Source: Rhodamnia argentea
Lineage: Eukaryota > Streptophyta > Magnoliopsida > Myrtales > Myrtaceae
Direction of reading: 5' to 3'
Assembly: GCF_020921035.1 (NCBI RefSeq)
Contig: NC_063150.1
Span: 27,017,826 to 27,081,825, forward strand
Length of the DNA stretch: 64,000 nt
This document shows positions 20,130 to 34,000 of this stretch, one piece after another. The notes under the pieces were generated by a model. The model saw only the letters and a program-made list of their open reading frames with translations. It ran no database searches and was not told the origin of the DNA. The position numbers and the translations under genes are program-made. Position 1 is the stretch's first letter, and every line of letters starts with the position of its first letter.

Positions 20130-23100
20130 ATAGCAAACATTATTATGCGTCTCAAACTTTGCAATCACGAAAGTACTCATGATTGCTCTTGCAGGAATGA
20201 GAGTTACTCAAGTATATCTGAAAAGTCATGAGTACTACGAACTACCTTGCTTTGCTAAGAAGATAAAAAACAAGACAGTTACATTTGATAGGCTGAACAA
20301 AGAGAGAGTACATACATTGTTGAAATAAATGAGAATTCACCGGTTAGATTGGTTGAAAGAAATGAAAGCAATCGTTAAATTCAGTCAGCGACAATTCCCC
20401 ATAATTTGCATGATATTCCGTCAAGATCAAAGCCTTACCTCTCTAGGGAAGTGATGGTAGGTCTTCTGTGGGAACCGAGAATAGTACGGAGGCAAATGAG
20501 GCACAATATCATGTCCATTAGTAATACGTATTGAATGTGGCACGCAGTCACTGTAGTAAGACGCAAATGCTGCATTGCCAATACGAGGTTGTCCAAATGT
20601 TAAAACCTGAACATTTCGTGCTTCATGATTGACCTGGAAATGAAGTGTCCCCAGTTATATAAGCAAATCAAGCAAATGCTAGAACTGAAAAAACAGACTC
20701 AGCACACAAAATTAGACAGCCATATAACTTGAATGTTAATACATCAATAGCCCTTTCTGGACCGTAAAAGAACACTACGCAGCAATAACGATATATCGCA
20801 TATCTCATACAACGGTGAAAAATAGAACGGTCCTTTTTTACCATGAGGGTCGAAGGTCTAGTCTTATTCTGTCAAGAACCCATCCATAAGTTTCCCAACA
20901 CCAAACCCCACACACACGCCAAAGCCAACCCACCCTCAGCCCCAAGAAAAGGTGCCAACAATATGGAATAGTGGGATTGGGGGCGAATTTACAAACGAGG
21001 CACATTTAAATGAGGCCACAAGAAGCAATTGGATATTGGTGGCATGAGTCACATCCTGCTAATGACATAAACAAAAATTCCAGGTTCATGGTCAACATGC
21101 CCCTTGAACTCCAAAACTTGCTGTCGTAAATAGCGAAGAAGAAACTAAATCGAAAATAGGGCCACGACGCATGGGCATGATGTCACAATCAGCTAAGAAC
21201 AAATTTTAGCGAGAAACCCGAAAACAAAAGTGAAATGTTAAATCATTGGTGTTAGGATGATATATACCTGCTACTAATACTGCGAGAAAAGGTATAGTCT
21301 AAAGTTTACGCAACCTATGATCCTACCACTGGCCACATGAAAGTTTGACTCTAAAAAAATCACCACTTGTCGTGGAGAGAGAACCAATGGGACAAGACTT
21401 TGGGGTGGGTACCCTTTTCTGGTACCAGTTCAGCAACAGGTGCCTACAAAAGTCACTGGACTATTCTATATAATACAGCTGAGACAAAGGCATAGTTTGG
21501 ACATACTGGAATCGGCTCCAGCCAACCAATAACATATATGGCCCAGTAGTGCGACTGAAGAGGAGCTGCTTCATTTGATTAGAGAGAGACAAACAGAAAG
21601 AGCGCTCAAAACACAATTTAGGATTGATATATAATCTATCTTAAGATGTATTAGCACTTTAAGATTACATGACTTAAATTTGTGCTTCAAGTGCCTAAAA
21701 AAGTTATATGTCCGCACAATAAACATATCAACAATCCCATAGATTTTCCAGCAAGTAGAAATTGTAATGAATATTTGGATATCTTTACCCACTACATTTA
21801 ATTATTCAATCAAATCAAAGCTCCAAAGCCTAACATGTACGACTCAATTCGCACAACTGATGCTTCTATGATAGGTTGTTTGCGTAAAGGACTGTCAGTA
21901 CCCCATTCTGCTTGTGTTTTGTCTATGGGTTGAATTTGCCAAAAATGTAAGAATACAAGATGCTAAGTATGACGAGTTGTAAATATAAATAAGAGAGCCA
22001 TAGAAAGTTCAAGATCCACATAAAGAGTCTAGACTCCTAACAGACCAAAACTGAACAGTTGGAAGAACACGATAGAAAAGAAACCAATGAAATGCCATCC
22101 ATAAGAATTTTTTTTTCAATTTATCTTACCACAAGATCAAGTCCGCAGAAGGATGCCATAGCCCCTCCCATAGAATGCCCCGTCACCATAACGTTGATGT
22201 CTCCATATAAATCCTTGGCTCTCATAACAGCATCCAAAATACCAGGTCGAATTGTCGTATTGTGATAAGCATAATAAAATCCATGATGAACCTAAGCAAC
22301 AATCGATAGAGTGACACTGTAACTCAATCCAAATCAGAAGTATCCAGAGGTTGCAAGAGGCTTATCATCTCCGGAACTCACCATGGCACCAGGCATGCCA
22401 GGGTAATTTATGTCAAGCTGTTTCCAATAGAGATCTTCAACCCAATTCTGTATGCTGTAGACATAAGTACAAGTAATCACTGACGGAAAAGCTCAAATGA
22501 TAAAGAGACATGACAAAGTTTTTCACAAAACAAAATAAGTGAAGTATGTGATCTCCTAGTGAGTTCATCTAAAATTACAAGAAAGTAACTTTAGTTTCTT
22601 GGTGGGAATGATTCATCCTTGTTTCCATTCGAATGGATAGTGGACCCATGTGCCTTGTGTACGCATTCATTGAGGCTTCTCTCGTTAGCTTAAATTTTCA
22701 TGAAATCCTTTGCATGTCAGTTGTAAGGGGAAGGATTGCTAAAGTGAACATGCATACCTATGTTCTTGAGTTCCTCTGAAAGCTATAACCATAGCATTAA
22801 GGTCCTTGGCCACCCCAACATATGCCTACAGGTATATATTCATGGTTTAGATTAGAGAACAATTAGATGCAATTCAAACATAGAGGTATCACAAGCATCG
22901 AAATTGATAGGCCATTGTAACATGAACCATATACCTGTAAGCAGTGCTGAACATCAACTATCAGTTCAATGACTTCGAACCCCTGCTTTCAAATCAAAAA
23001 GGCATTAATAACCAGTTCAGAAGTTCCTAAGACAAGCCAGCATATGCACACAAAAATCTCATCTCAAGAATTGGCTCTTTAATACGGAGGATCCATTCTT

Positions 23101-24276
23101 TACGTAACTTTAGCAACAATGCTACATTAAAATGTAGTCAAATTACCTTGGTTTTTCCATCACATCTAGAACATGTCCAACTAATAAGTTCCGTCAAATC
23201 TGACATGTAAACCTGCAACATAAAGCTTTGCATTAAATTTAAATTTTATTGTATTGAAATGGTGAAACCTGATGCAACAACAACAAGCTCTTGGTAAATG
23301 TTAATTTTTTTTCAAAAAATACTTACGGCAGAGGCATATTCCACCAATATCGTGGCAAGAGTGTGATTGTAAACAGCTTTATGAGCCTTGGACCTCACTC
23401 TAAGTTCTGCATTTACCAGTAGAGAAAATGTCGCATTGAAATGGGGTCACAAACTCATTCAATACGAGCAATGAAGCAACGTCCTTGTGTCTATTTCAAG
23501 CTATTTTAACAAATCAAGTGAGAGGAACACTTTCCAGAAACATTAAATGAAAACAATATTCAGTACATTTTTGCAGTCCTTCTCTGTGAACAGAAACAAT
23601 TATTTACACAATCCAATACTATGAAAGGTGGATAAGTAAACAACATAAGGCCCCCCTTTCCCACAAAGCTACTCCACTAAAACCTAGAGGCCACAGTCCA
23701 CTGCTCGACTGGACTAAAGCTGAATAGCCGCTATTCGATCACTGTGAGCAATCAACAGATTTTATCCCCAAAGTAGGAACAGCAGAAGGAGATTTCCATC
23801 AAACAAATATAAGGAAATTCTGTCAATCTGACCATATTTCAGGTGTAGAATTGCCCCGAACTCGGTAAACTAAGAGTTTAACAAAACCAACCAAATACAA
23901 CACAGCGCTCGAAACAGTTATATGCTCGGAAAACATTCAACTGCCCACCCGAGGGATCGTTCAGCCATAGTTTGCCCCATTCAAACAGGCACCACAGCTC
24001 CACGACACAGTCAACGATTCCCCCCAACCCTGCAATACCTAATCCGCCAAATTCACAATACAATTCTCACTGTCCAAGCTCAAAACCAGCGTACTCAATC
24101 CTAGAGCCTGTCTATTGGCACCTTATCGCTATCAAAACTCCCAATCCGAATTGACTCGAGAGGATCAGAGCCAGTAACTGATGCATGGACGCCAATTGCA
24201 ATTTACCTCTCGCCCCACTTGCGGCAATCAAGCACGCCAGAACCATCAACCTCAACCACGACCCGCTCCGCTCCAT
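19410..24276 (-). CDS. Class 3 (fungal-type) triacylglycerol lipase-like protein, secretory, intact
   Basis: Ten exons on the minus strand: 24207-24276, 23327-23406, 23147-23212, 22935-22982, 22758-22825, 22382-22454, 22130-22291, 20439-20633, 19788-19876, 19410-19623. All junctions are GT-AG and phases agree; the sum is 1065 nt, 354 aa. Residues 1-23 form a signal peptide (MERSGSWLRLMVLACLIAA). The N-terminal part 'LRVRSKAHKAVYNHTLATIL' leads into the lipase fold. The serine elbow is GHSMGG in exon 7. Asp of GHDIVPHLPP (exon 8) and His of NSIADHVVYYG (last exon) complete the catalytic triad. FRGTQ supplies the oxyanion region. Length and motifs fit the plant lipase class 3 family of about 350 aa that hydrolyses acyl esters in the secretory pathway or apoplast. 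The substrate cannot be told. A diverged dead copy lies at 29.8-38.2 kb. It is unrelated to the TNL cluster around it. Confidence 0.92.
20093..20128. repeat. (AG)18 microsatellite in lipase intron 8
   Basis: A perfect AG run between the exons at 19788-19876 and 20439-20633. The dead copy has only a short (AG)n at the matching place near 30520. Confidence 0.95.
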
Positions 24277-24840
24277 ACTCTGCAAGAGAAACGGATCGAA
24301 CAGCGTCATCGAGGGGGGGAAAAAAAAGACAAAATCGCGCCAGAAAAAAAAAAAAAAACTCAATCTCAGTACCTTTCATATACGCAAACGCTTACAAGCA
24401 ATCAAATGGCGCGATCGCCCGCCGAGATAGAGAGAGATTGATTGCGAATACGTTCGAATTCAATCTCGATTATGGTCTCCCCGGTTCGTGGAATTTATGG
24501 CGATTTGGGTGATGGATGGGTGATAGAAAGCTACGGCGATTTGGGCCAAACCCAGCGGACGACGACGAGTTTGCATATTTCCTGATTTGCCCTGCGGATC
24601 TTCTCCCGTTGGCGGCAATATAGGGCGTCGCGTTCGGTGATTTCGTCGTTTGCGTGAGGGCAATGAAGGAAGTTTGGCTAAAATCGGGCCGTTGAGGAAG
24701 ACGGCGCGGCGATTTCTTCTGTCGTATTTTAGCCCCCCCGAGAGAAGGACACGTGCTTTCAGACAAGTTTGGGTTTCCCTTGATGTCTCCATGTTAGCAA
24801 TTTGACTCGGCTTTTGGTTCATTTAGTTGGTTCAAACTAG
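24277..24840 (-). promoter_or_regulatory. Lipase promoter and 5' leader region
   Basis: The region upstream of the start codon carries a purine-rich run (minus-strand T tract near 24340) and CT-rich sequence near 24420-24440, typical of plant leaders. It has a diverged counterpart at 38217-38500 ('gtgattttgtcatttgcgtgagggca' versus 'gtgatttcgtcgtttgcgtgagggca'), so the duplication includes the promoter. No clear TATA element was found. Confidence 0.4.
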
Positions 24841-26960
24841 AATTCCATAAAATACACAAAAATTAATTTAATATCCGTGGAGGTATATGAAAAATGCAAA
24901 TACTACTTCAATTAGATATTTTTCGAATTCAAGCTTTAATTGATCTAATAACCCAAATTATTTAAATTTGAAAAGAATGTAATTAAACTCGGATAACTAC
25001 CGAGTGGAGCTTAATTGGGAATTATGGTAGAGGCAAAACCACTTCGGACTGATCGGATCGGGAACAGCCCAGACCGGACCCAATCGGTGGTCCGATTTTC
25101 GGTTCCGGAAGGTGGTAGTTCGGTTTTCGGTCCTTAAAAATGGAATTGGTGGCCGGGCGATATGGTTCCCCGATCATGCAATACAAGGCTGGATCGGGCC
25201 AAGTCAATTTTAATTATTTTAAAAAAAAAAATTAAACGTATCCTAAATCTTATCTAATGTTTCCCGTGGCCTCTCCCCTTCTCGCATCTCGGCCTCGCCT
25301 TCCTTAGCATTTCGCCCTCTTTCTTGGTTGATCCGTGCCTTTTGAGATGATCTGTTCTTCAAGACGGCAAACCGCTTTTAGAGTCCAAGCACGAGCATCG
25401 TCAATGCAAGTTTTTTCTTATGCCACTGTGGGTCTTGAGAGAACTTTCTTTTATCCCGTGCTGGATCTTATCTGCACTTTGCATGTGATCTCTACTGGAT
25501 TGCTTATGTGAATTTGCAAATGATGCATCAACGAGAATGCTGGGTCGATAGTGAGTTTTGATGGGTCACTCCTTAAACTTCAAGTCACTCTTGCTGCAAA
25601 CATCTTTCTTGACTTCTTTACTGCCCAAGTACTGATCCAGATTCAAGTTCTCAAAATCTCATATTTATGCTACCAATGACAACGGACCGAAGCATGGAGA
25701 TCATAGCAAAATGCAGAGGAGAGAGGTGTACTCCGGATCACCATCCAACTTACAAGGATTTGGGAGTGAAAGAGACAAAATAAAATTCTATAGTTTATTA
25801 CCGGTCCCATTGGACCGCCCGGAATCGAACCGTATCGACAATCTGGTCCGATTCCCGGTTCTTGAGGAGAATCGGACCGGACCGAGAACCACTCACCCCT
25901 AAATTATGGAACCTACTCCTCTGGATTTGAGAGAGAGCTTGAGAATGCGACTTGCTATTACGGATCGATTCTTGAATATTCCCGATGTACTTATGTTGAA
26001 CCCGATACAATAATTTCTGGTTTTCCAAGATATACCTACTTATAGAATTTGATGTCGAGTCATTTTGTCTCGAATGTGCGAACTATTTGTAATTGCCCTG
26101 TATTTGGAACTGATAACTGCCTTCAAAATCGCGGCACATACTTGATCAATATTATATACGAGTTGCACAAACATAACACGTAATAGAATACAAAAAAAAA
26201 AAAAACATAAAAATGTCCATCAACTTTGAGAAAGTAATAGGATGTTTTCACTGGCTATATAGATGTAAAAAGAGTTTGTGACCTCCAAAAATAAGTCATA
26301 AAATGTACATTTTAAGAAGGCAAAGAGCGTGAATGAATTTTTTTTTCTTTTTATGTATCGCATTTAACGCGCACCGATGCCATAAATAAGAACATTAACG
26401 TGCGTGCAACGTGTGCTATATTCGGGGGCTGTCACGAAATTATATTGTTAGCCGAGTATTTATAAAACTACAGAGAAAATAGTGCACAAAACGACAATCG
26501 GAAGTTAAAGATAAGCAGAGATTCTAGAAAAATGATTGTCGGGAGTAAAATGATCGATTTTGTAAAGACCAATCTCAAAGTTTTTCCTCTACGTGTAGTA
26601 TAGACAAACCATTTGCTCACCTAAATTAAGCCAAACTTCATAAGCACATCTCATTCACTTGAAAAGGAAAAAAAAAAGTAAACATGGAAAAATCGCGACC
26701 CACCCTCCAGAACGGTAACCCAATGATAGGGGGGGTCGCACGGTCTATCACGAGTTCATAAATCTGAGTTATATCATAAGCAAACTTCCGGCTTGTTAGT
26801 CGGGCATTCCGGACTTCTACCATGTCAATGAAAGCTACAACAGCAAACACGTACACATATATGAATAGATCGGCTAATTATGGCTCAAACTAAATTTATT
26901 GTAACGGTGACACGACACGACTCTTATGATAACATCAAGACTGGATAATCGTACTAATCA
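24840..26960. other. Intergenic region, no gene seen
   Basis: It contains GGACCGG-type repeat fragments at 25020-25210 and 25800-25905 (compare 765-985). Otherwise it is unique AT-rich sequence with only short frames, none resembling a known protein. Confidence 0.5.
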
Positions 26961-26969
26961 TCCATTCTT

Positions 26970-27485
26970 ACTCTTTATATATATACAAAAAAAAAATAAA
27001 AACTATGCAATCCATCACGACTTGGGCGGGGCCGAGCCGGACCACCACCGGTCCTCGAGCTGTGGGGGGGAAGGTCCATGTCCCGCGTGAGCCGACGCTG
27101 GCTTCGGTTCCCACGGCGGGAAACGAAAACACGTTCCCCCAACTACTCTCCGACTGGCGGGAAACTTTCGCACCACTCGCATTAAACTTAAAAAATGAAA
27201 AGAGATGACCGAAATAAAAAGAAATAATAATAATAATAATGAAAACGGAAAACTATTTAAAACAAAATTACGAAAAAAAGCAAACCCTCCTCTCGCTTCC
27301 TCCATTTTTGGGGACACCGACTCGGATCAAACGGGACTCCGACTCTCCTCCTCCTCCTCCCTCTCTTTAATTCAGATCGTCACTTCTGATTCCGATTCGG
27401 CCTCTCACTCTCTCTCTGGAGAACAAGCAAGCGACGACCTCGATCGATTTGTCGATCTCCGGCGAAACAGGTCTTCAGCACCGCC
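26970..27485 (+). promoter_or_regulatory. ISWI gene promoter and 5' leader
   Basis: A TATA-like run, TTTATATATATAC, is at 26975-26987. It is followed by GC-rich sequence, and from about 27340 by CT-rich stretches ('ctcctcctcctccctctctt') usual in leaders of housekeeping genes. The ATG at 27486 follows 'agcaccgcc', a good plant start context. An out-of-frame ATG at 27205 opens a frame overlapping the start; whether it is transcribed is unknown. Confidence 0.45.
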
Positions 27486-27704
27486 ATGGCGAGGCCCTCG
27501 AAGCAGCAGGCGTCGTCCGATGAGGGCCTGTCCGACGGGTACGAGGAGGAGGAGCAGCAGCAGCTCAACGAGCCCGTCAACGAGGAGGACGAGGAGGAGC
27601 TCGAGGCCGTCGCCCGCTCCGCCAGCTCCGCCGACGAGGACGACTCCCCTTCGGCCGCCGACGCCGACGAGAATGGGGAGGCCGAGGAGGAGGAGGACGA
27701 TGAG
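27486..27704 (+). pseudogene. First exon only of an ISWI-type chromatin remodelling ATPase (CHR11/CHR17-like)
   Basis: It codes 73 residues: MARPSKQQASSDEGLSDG, then a very acidic stretch with DEEELEAVARSASS and an EEEEDDE end. The short start, the acidic composition and the EEELEAVARS motif match the N-terminus of plant ISWI proteins CHR11/CHR17 as I know them. ISWI enzymes use ATP to space nucleosomes in the nucleus. The exon ends GATGAG|GTTCC, a phase 0 donor. No helicase (DEXDc/HELICc), HAND, SANT or SLIDE exon follows anywhere in the window. From about 28640 the sequence is instead the duplicated lipase segment. This is therefore most likely a severed 5' end. An enormous intron, over 36 kb, is a less likely alternative. 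Confidence 0.72.
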
Positions 27705-28635
27705 GTTCCATGTTTGCCTGCGCCGCTTTTCTTTTTTTCACTGGATTAGTTGGAATCTTTTGGCGCCGGATCTCTTGCTTGCTTTCTATGGTTTTGCGGG
27801 GGTCGTTGCGGTTATAGGTCTCTCTGGTGTTTTGCGCTAGGAAGTGGATGGGTGCTTCGTGTTTGAATGCAAGTTTTTCAGAAGTTTCAGAATGAGCGTT
27901 GGATTTCGATCGAGGATGTTGAGTTAGGACACTCGATACAAGTTGCTGTTCTACTGGTTTCTCGTGATTCTTTTACTGCATTCGGTTCTGCAGACTGGCG
28001 CTTGCTATGTTGATCCTCCGTTTTACTAATGTGTCGCGCATAATGAAGTCTAAAATTACACAAGTATATACATACAGAACTTGTTCTGTAAGGCTAAAAT
28101 TAGCACAAGAGTCGAAGCATTTTCAAGGCGAACTGTTTTCTTGCTCTTTTTTCGGGGTTTTCTATTTCCTGGCGTAATCTTGGTTGGATAAAGAAGAGTT
28201 GAAGTTAGGAATTTCCTTGCTTGGAGTGTAGGTATGGTATTCAACCTTAATATTATGCTTGCCAAAAATTATGCCTTCTTTGGGAGGGATGTCTGTTTAC
28301 TTTCTTCTTCTTCTTTTTCTAGTTGGTTGGTTTTGTATCTCCATGGCTAGAGGACTCAAGCAGAACTGCAACTTTTCGTTTTTCTTATATTTCAAACTGA
28401 TGACTGGGATTTTCCCTTTTTGTTTTGACATTTCCTTGTGATTGACGACGCTTCATCAATTACCTCACCAGATACAAAGTGGGCGACAGTGGCAAACAAA
28501 ACTCGTTTATCTTGCTTTGTTTTTGTCTTTACATACCCATTACTTCTTAAGTTGGCAAGTGCTTCCATACGTCTGAAATGTTGTAGTTAGACTTGTAAGT
28601 GTGACTCAGTGATGATGAGAAGCGTTGCCACTCTT
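27705..28635 (+). other. Residual ISWI intron 1, up to the duplication breakpoint
   Basis: T-rich, intron-like sequence without a coding frame of note. It does not match the other lipase copy. Similarity to 17.45 kb starts at about 28640, so the breakpoint lies near 28600-28640. Confidence 0.55.
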
Positions 28636-29379
28636 TATTTACATAATTGACAACGAGCTCACCAAGGTAAGGGAGATAAAAACAAGACGACAATATATAT
28701 TTCCCAAAGCTTTGGTGGAGTACCCCTGGCTTTTACCGTAAGGTACAAACTCTTAACTTATCCTACGATCTCAAGGACTTGGTTCCACAATGTGCTTTGA
28801 ATGGCCATAATTTGCAATAATATCATTTGAAATGATGAAGGAAATTTAGTTTTCCAGGTTTCCACTGATGTTAATTCCTGCATATGAGAAAAAAGAAGGT
28901 AAAAGCTTTGAACTCTCGTTCCAAAGGCTGATCAGTGTTACATGTCAAAAGCCAATATGATACATAAGTTGTTTACCTCCTAAAAGTTAAGATTAAGGTT
29001 GCCAGTGGAAACGATGCAAGACAAGGTCATCATCTGTTTCCAAGATGGCTTTATGGAACAGTTAATCTGCATAACTCCCTGCCAGGACACAGTTCAAGTA
29101 CTTGTGCCAAGAAGTCTTTTGTTACAATGTGCCTATAGTAGAAGGTAAGGTCACAGATTGAGTGGTGGTCTCCCAAGGCACTCTTTGGTTCACCTTATAG
29201 AGCAGGTTAATTGCCTAAACATGCAAGTGTCACAGTTCCAAAGTTCACACGTCTGCTAATTTTGTGAAGTTCGATACGAGTTATGTTTTTTTTTTTTTTT
29301 GGGCTGTCGAAGTTCGACCAAGTTCAACACCCCATCCTCCTCCTCCCCCGCCAACAACAACCGCCCCCCACCCCCCCCC

Positions 29380-29381
<2 letters not shown>

Positions 29382-29465
<84 letters not shown>
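29382..29465. repeat. (CA)~42 microsatellite
   Basis: An 84-bp CA run preceded by a C tract. It lies in the 3' flank of the dead lipase copy, where the other copy has nearly 1 kb of different sequence (18140-19130). Several long open frames here are only CA-repeat artefacts. Confidence 0.97.
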
Positions 29466-29466
<1 letters not shown>

Positions 29467-31022
29467 CCTCCCAACCCACCCAAAAAAACAACAGGACAAA
29501 AAAAGGAAAATAGCTGCGTGAGTAAACTATAAATAGCTCAGCTAAGCATCCACGCATCCTTAGGTTTTATCATATCTGGTAAACAAAGCTGCAGGCCCAA
29601 GATTAGATTGACAGGTAAAGTTGCAAACGCATTCATTCAATAGAAATCACGGAGTTGTACTTACAAGTATGACACTTGCTATGTACATTCAGAGTGAATT
29701 TGAGGAGAGCTCTTATGCATCTTGTGATGGATATGGACAACAGATTGATTGACTGCACTTCATGACCACCATCACAGAGGTCCCTGATGATCTTTGAGAA
29801 ACCAGGTGCTGACCCAGGAGCATTTTAACTGAAGTTGCTCTTGGCATCGTCAACTGAAGGCAGACTCAATGCAGACGCAAAAGAATTCTTGGTAAGCATG
29901 AGATTTCCTTTGCCATCTTCACCTCCATATTCCTTCAATTGTGTGTCCATGACGAATTTGCACGATCTTCATGTTTCAGCCATTAATCCCACACCATACT
30001 AGACTGAATGGTGCGCGATGCTGTTGCCAGATTCTGATCTGCAAACACACTCTCATCGATCGTCCACATATAATCCTGGTGACAAAGGACTGACATTCTC
30101 TAGAAAAAGCTGATCTATCACGTGACTTATTACATCTAGCACGACAGGTCCCAAAACTAATTGCTTAAACAAGTAGCTACAACTGAAACTCCCTCATTAC
30201 CTGCTGCATGATGGATCTTCTCAAAGCTATCACAAACTTTCTCAACCCGATAAACCAGGCTACCTAATCGTATATTATACCGCCATGCTCGCAACGGAGG
30301 GAACGTTCCAATTACATGTGAACCCTGAAATAGAAAAGATTATGATTAGTCACCAGAGAAGCAGGTGGAATCAAATCATTTTCAGTCTCTCACATCAATA
30401 TGTTTGCCCGTGGATGTCTTTGAGCTAGTTGCCTGTAATTACAAGCGTTGATAGACATACATTTATCAAAATGCGTATAATTGCACTGAGCTTAGGACTA
30501 GGTTATCGGCCATTAGAGGGAGAGAGAGTACATAGCAGACCAAATTACGCATCTTAAATTTCAGAATTGGTACGACAAAACTCATGATGGCTCTTGCAGC
30601 AATGAGAGTAACTCAAATATTTACGAAAAGTCATACAAGTACTATGAACTACCCCGCTTTACTAAGAAGACACAAACAAGGCAGTTATATTCTATACGCT
30701 GCAAAAAGAGAAAGTACATACATTGTTAGAATAAATGAGACTTCACCAATTAGATAGGTCCAAAGAAATGCAAAGCAAATGTCAAATTCAGGCAACAACA
30801 ATTCCCCATAATGTACATGATATTCCGTCAAAATGATGACCTACCTTTCTAGGGAAGTGATGGTAAGTCTTATCCGGGAACCGAGAATAGTACGGAGGCA
30901 AATGAGACACAATATCATGTCCATTAGTAATACGAATTGCATTTGGCGCGCGGTCACTGTAGTAAGAGGCAAACACTTCATTGCCACTACAAGGTTGTCC
31001 AAATGTTAAAACCTGAACATTC

Positions 31023-34000
31023 TGTTGTCGCGACCCTCCTCCGGAAATTTCTTTCCGGGGTGGAATAGGGCTAACGAGCCGATCCCTCCTCTTATAGACA
31101 TATATATGGGGGATCGCGAGTCTCTCCCAAGACCCATTACTCGAATCGCGATGTCGGGTAAAATTTATCAAATATCGAAATTGACCTTGTGTGGTCGGGT
31201 GGCATGTGCAAGGTGTACATGCGGTTCGGAGTCGCCACCGATCGATTTATTGGAAGGTACGATCGGAAAACCTTACCGAGCGGTCGGGAGAAACCGTTCG
31301 GTTCCGCGAAAACCAGAGATTTTGGGTCCGGGGACTTGGTTACGCCAAGTTTCAAATTTGACGCCCTTTCGGTTACCGATGTTGATTGTTTTTCTAATCT
31401 AAGATTTCATGCAGATACGATATCGGATGAGGTAGGTCCTAAAAAAAATCTGAGTATTCATGCGGATGAGAATTTTCTATCCTAATCAATCACAATCGGA
31501 GGAATTAATGCGCAATCAAAATCATTACAAGCAATCAAATCAATCAATCAAGGTTTGATATGTCTAAAATGGCCCTATCGGCCCACACAAAAATCAATTT
31601 TGGGTATCGGGGTGATTTGGTAAAAATTTGGGGCGGAAGGCCCGGAAGGGTAGAATGGTCATTTTTGGGAGTTCGGGACCCAAAAATCACAAAATTAGGA
31701 TCGGGCCAGTTGAATGTGGCCATTTCCCATTTTTTGTGATTTTATGGAATTTTTCTAATTTTTTCTATTTTTTGGAATTTTCATTTATTTTTCAAAAATA
31801 TTGGAAATTTTCCGGATCGAAATTAATCAACCCTCGTAGTTTCAAAAATTTTCGATCCAGACTTTATGAGTCCCGAATCGATCTACAAATTTTAGAAATT
31901 TTTTATGAAAATCCGGGAATTTTTATGAATTTTCTAAGTATTTTTACAATTTTTTGGATTTTTGGAAATTTCTTTTTCTTTTTATATTATTTTTTTATTA
32001 ATAGACCGGACCGGTCAATCCGGTCAACGACCGGGTCAATCCGGTCAACGACCGGGTCAACCCGGTCGGACCGCTCACGGACCCACTCGTGAACCAACCG
32101 CACACTAAACGGTGCCGTATCTATTTTTCTATATTATTTTTTTTGAATTTCTAATACTAATTTCTAATATTCGGAATAAAAGAAAATGGATGGACAATGA
32201 GATCAATCTGCAGATCCGATCTCGGCCATTAACTCGCGCCCTGGCAAAAACGACGACGTCTCGGCCCTCGCTTACAAAAACGACGTCGCACTTGACCTAT
32301 TCAAACGGACGGTCACGATCTAACTTCGATCTAATCTAAGCCGTTCATCTCTCCCTTAGTCAAAACGACGCCGGATCGATTAAATGCATGGACGGCCACG
32401 ATCAATCCTAGACTTAATCCGGACCGTCAAACCTATCTAAAGACAAAACGACGCCGCATATCCCCGAGCTAAACGACACCGTTTATGAATTTTTTTAATA
32501 AACGAATATATATAAAACGATCCAACGGCTGAGAATCAAATTCATCGATTAATCTCGGCCGTTGGATCGGATCTGAGTCGGCCCGCTCGCGCCAACGGCC
32601 GAGCCGACTCGAATCCTAGCCGGCCCTATCACACGACGACACCTAGGCCGGTTGACCGTTGACTATGCCACGCGTCGGTCGTCTTCTTCGCGGCGACGAC
32701 ACGCAACGGACGGCCGAGGTTTCCCGGCGAGATCCAACGGTGAAACCTCGGCCGATCGACCCCGAACCAACGCCAAAATACTCAACTCAACGTCCGGATT
32801 AACATATTCGAAGATCAAGCAATTTCACCAAACCAATTGCTAGAATCAAAGCATATACGATCGCGGCATCACAGATCTCAATCAAGCAATACAGATCATA
32901 ACTATCGAATCAAAGCTTCAGGCACACTCAAGACGAGTTCGGGACACTTACCTCGAGTCCCGATTGGACTCGCGATGGCTAGGAAGGTCTGGCCGGTGTT
33001 CGGCCAAACCGAGTTGCAATGGAGGTTCGACTCGAGGTTTTCACGCAAAATCAATACACAAACAAGATGCGATCATGGTTAGTGGAGTTCAAAGAGTAAA
33101 ACGCACACAACAATTTCAAGGAAAATGCTCGAGACCGTATGATGCCATCGTCGCACGGTCTGAAGCTCGAGAAGTGAACTCACCGATTTGGAGGATTTCT
33201 TGACAATCCAAGTGGTGCGATTGACTCTCTCAAGCTCGGGCGAGCTTCTAAACTTGATCGCGCGCTTTGGTTTGCTCTGGATCGGCCGGACGAAGTACTT
33301 GCGGACTTGCTCGAAGCTCCGGCGATGGAAGTCACTCGAGAGCTTCTCTCTCTATCTATCTCACTCTCTCTCTATTACGGTAGTCCGGCGAGCACAAAAT
33401 GAGCCTCCTCTTTCTAGAATCCTCTCTTGGCTATTTATACTCGGATTTCAAAATGGGCGCGCGCGGGTGAAGCTTGGCCGAGGCCCTCACGTGCCATTCA
33501 CACGAGTCTAGGCTCGCCGGACGGTGACGGAATCGTTAGGATTCCGTCCCGGTCCGTTAGCCACGCCGTCGAGCTAAAATGAGCACATATTTACACGATT
33601 TGGCACTATGTTGACTTTTTGCTCCACCGTGCCTTTGACCAGCTATTCCGGCCACCTCCGGCGGCCATTGACCGGGCCGCCGGTGGCGAGTGACTGAGCA
33701 TGACCCGCACACGCAAACCCCCACACCAATTAGCTTAATCATACACGAATTGGCCTTCAATTTGGCCATTGAAATTGACCATCCAAACCTGCAAATCGCG
33801 CGAGTCGTCTGAGGAAGACGACACTGTTTGGACCGGTTCGACCGGTCCGGCCGTGATCGAGGCCCAGTCGGTCTCGAAGGTTCAGGCAGTGTTCTTTGCA
33901 AAATTTTCAAAATTAGTTGAAATTGAGTGGGGATTTTTGCAATTAAACTTCAAAATTGGACTTAGGGGCCTGAATCCTATATAAAAATGTGATTTTGCCC

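Noticed and set aside
23878..24512. Basic or Ser/Pro-rich frames on the plus strand across lipase exon 1 and promoter
   Set aside because: They are antisense shadows of exon 1, its intron and a purine tract, and are not kept in the duplicate copy.
27205..27840. 211-codon frame overlapping the ISWI exon
   Set aside because: It is a shifted reading of the GC-rich acidic exon and intron. The frame at 27486 matches a known protein N-terminus with a good start context and donor.
29256..29557. Several long frames with Thr-His or Cys-Val repeats
   Set aside because: They are translations of the CA microsatellite in different frames and strands.
31025..33500. Many frames of 75-154 codons in the 3.7-kb insertion
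   Set aside because: None resembles gag, pol or any host protein. They follow local base composition of an LTR-like sequence.
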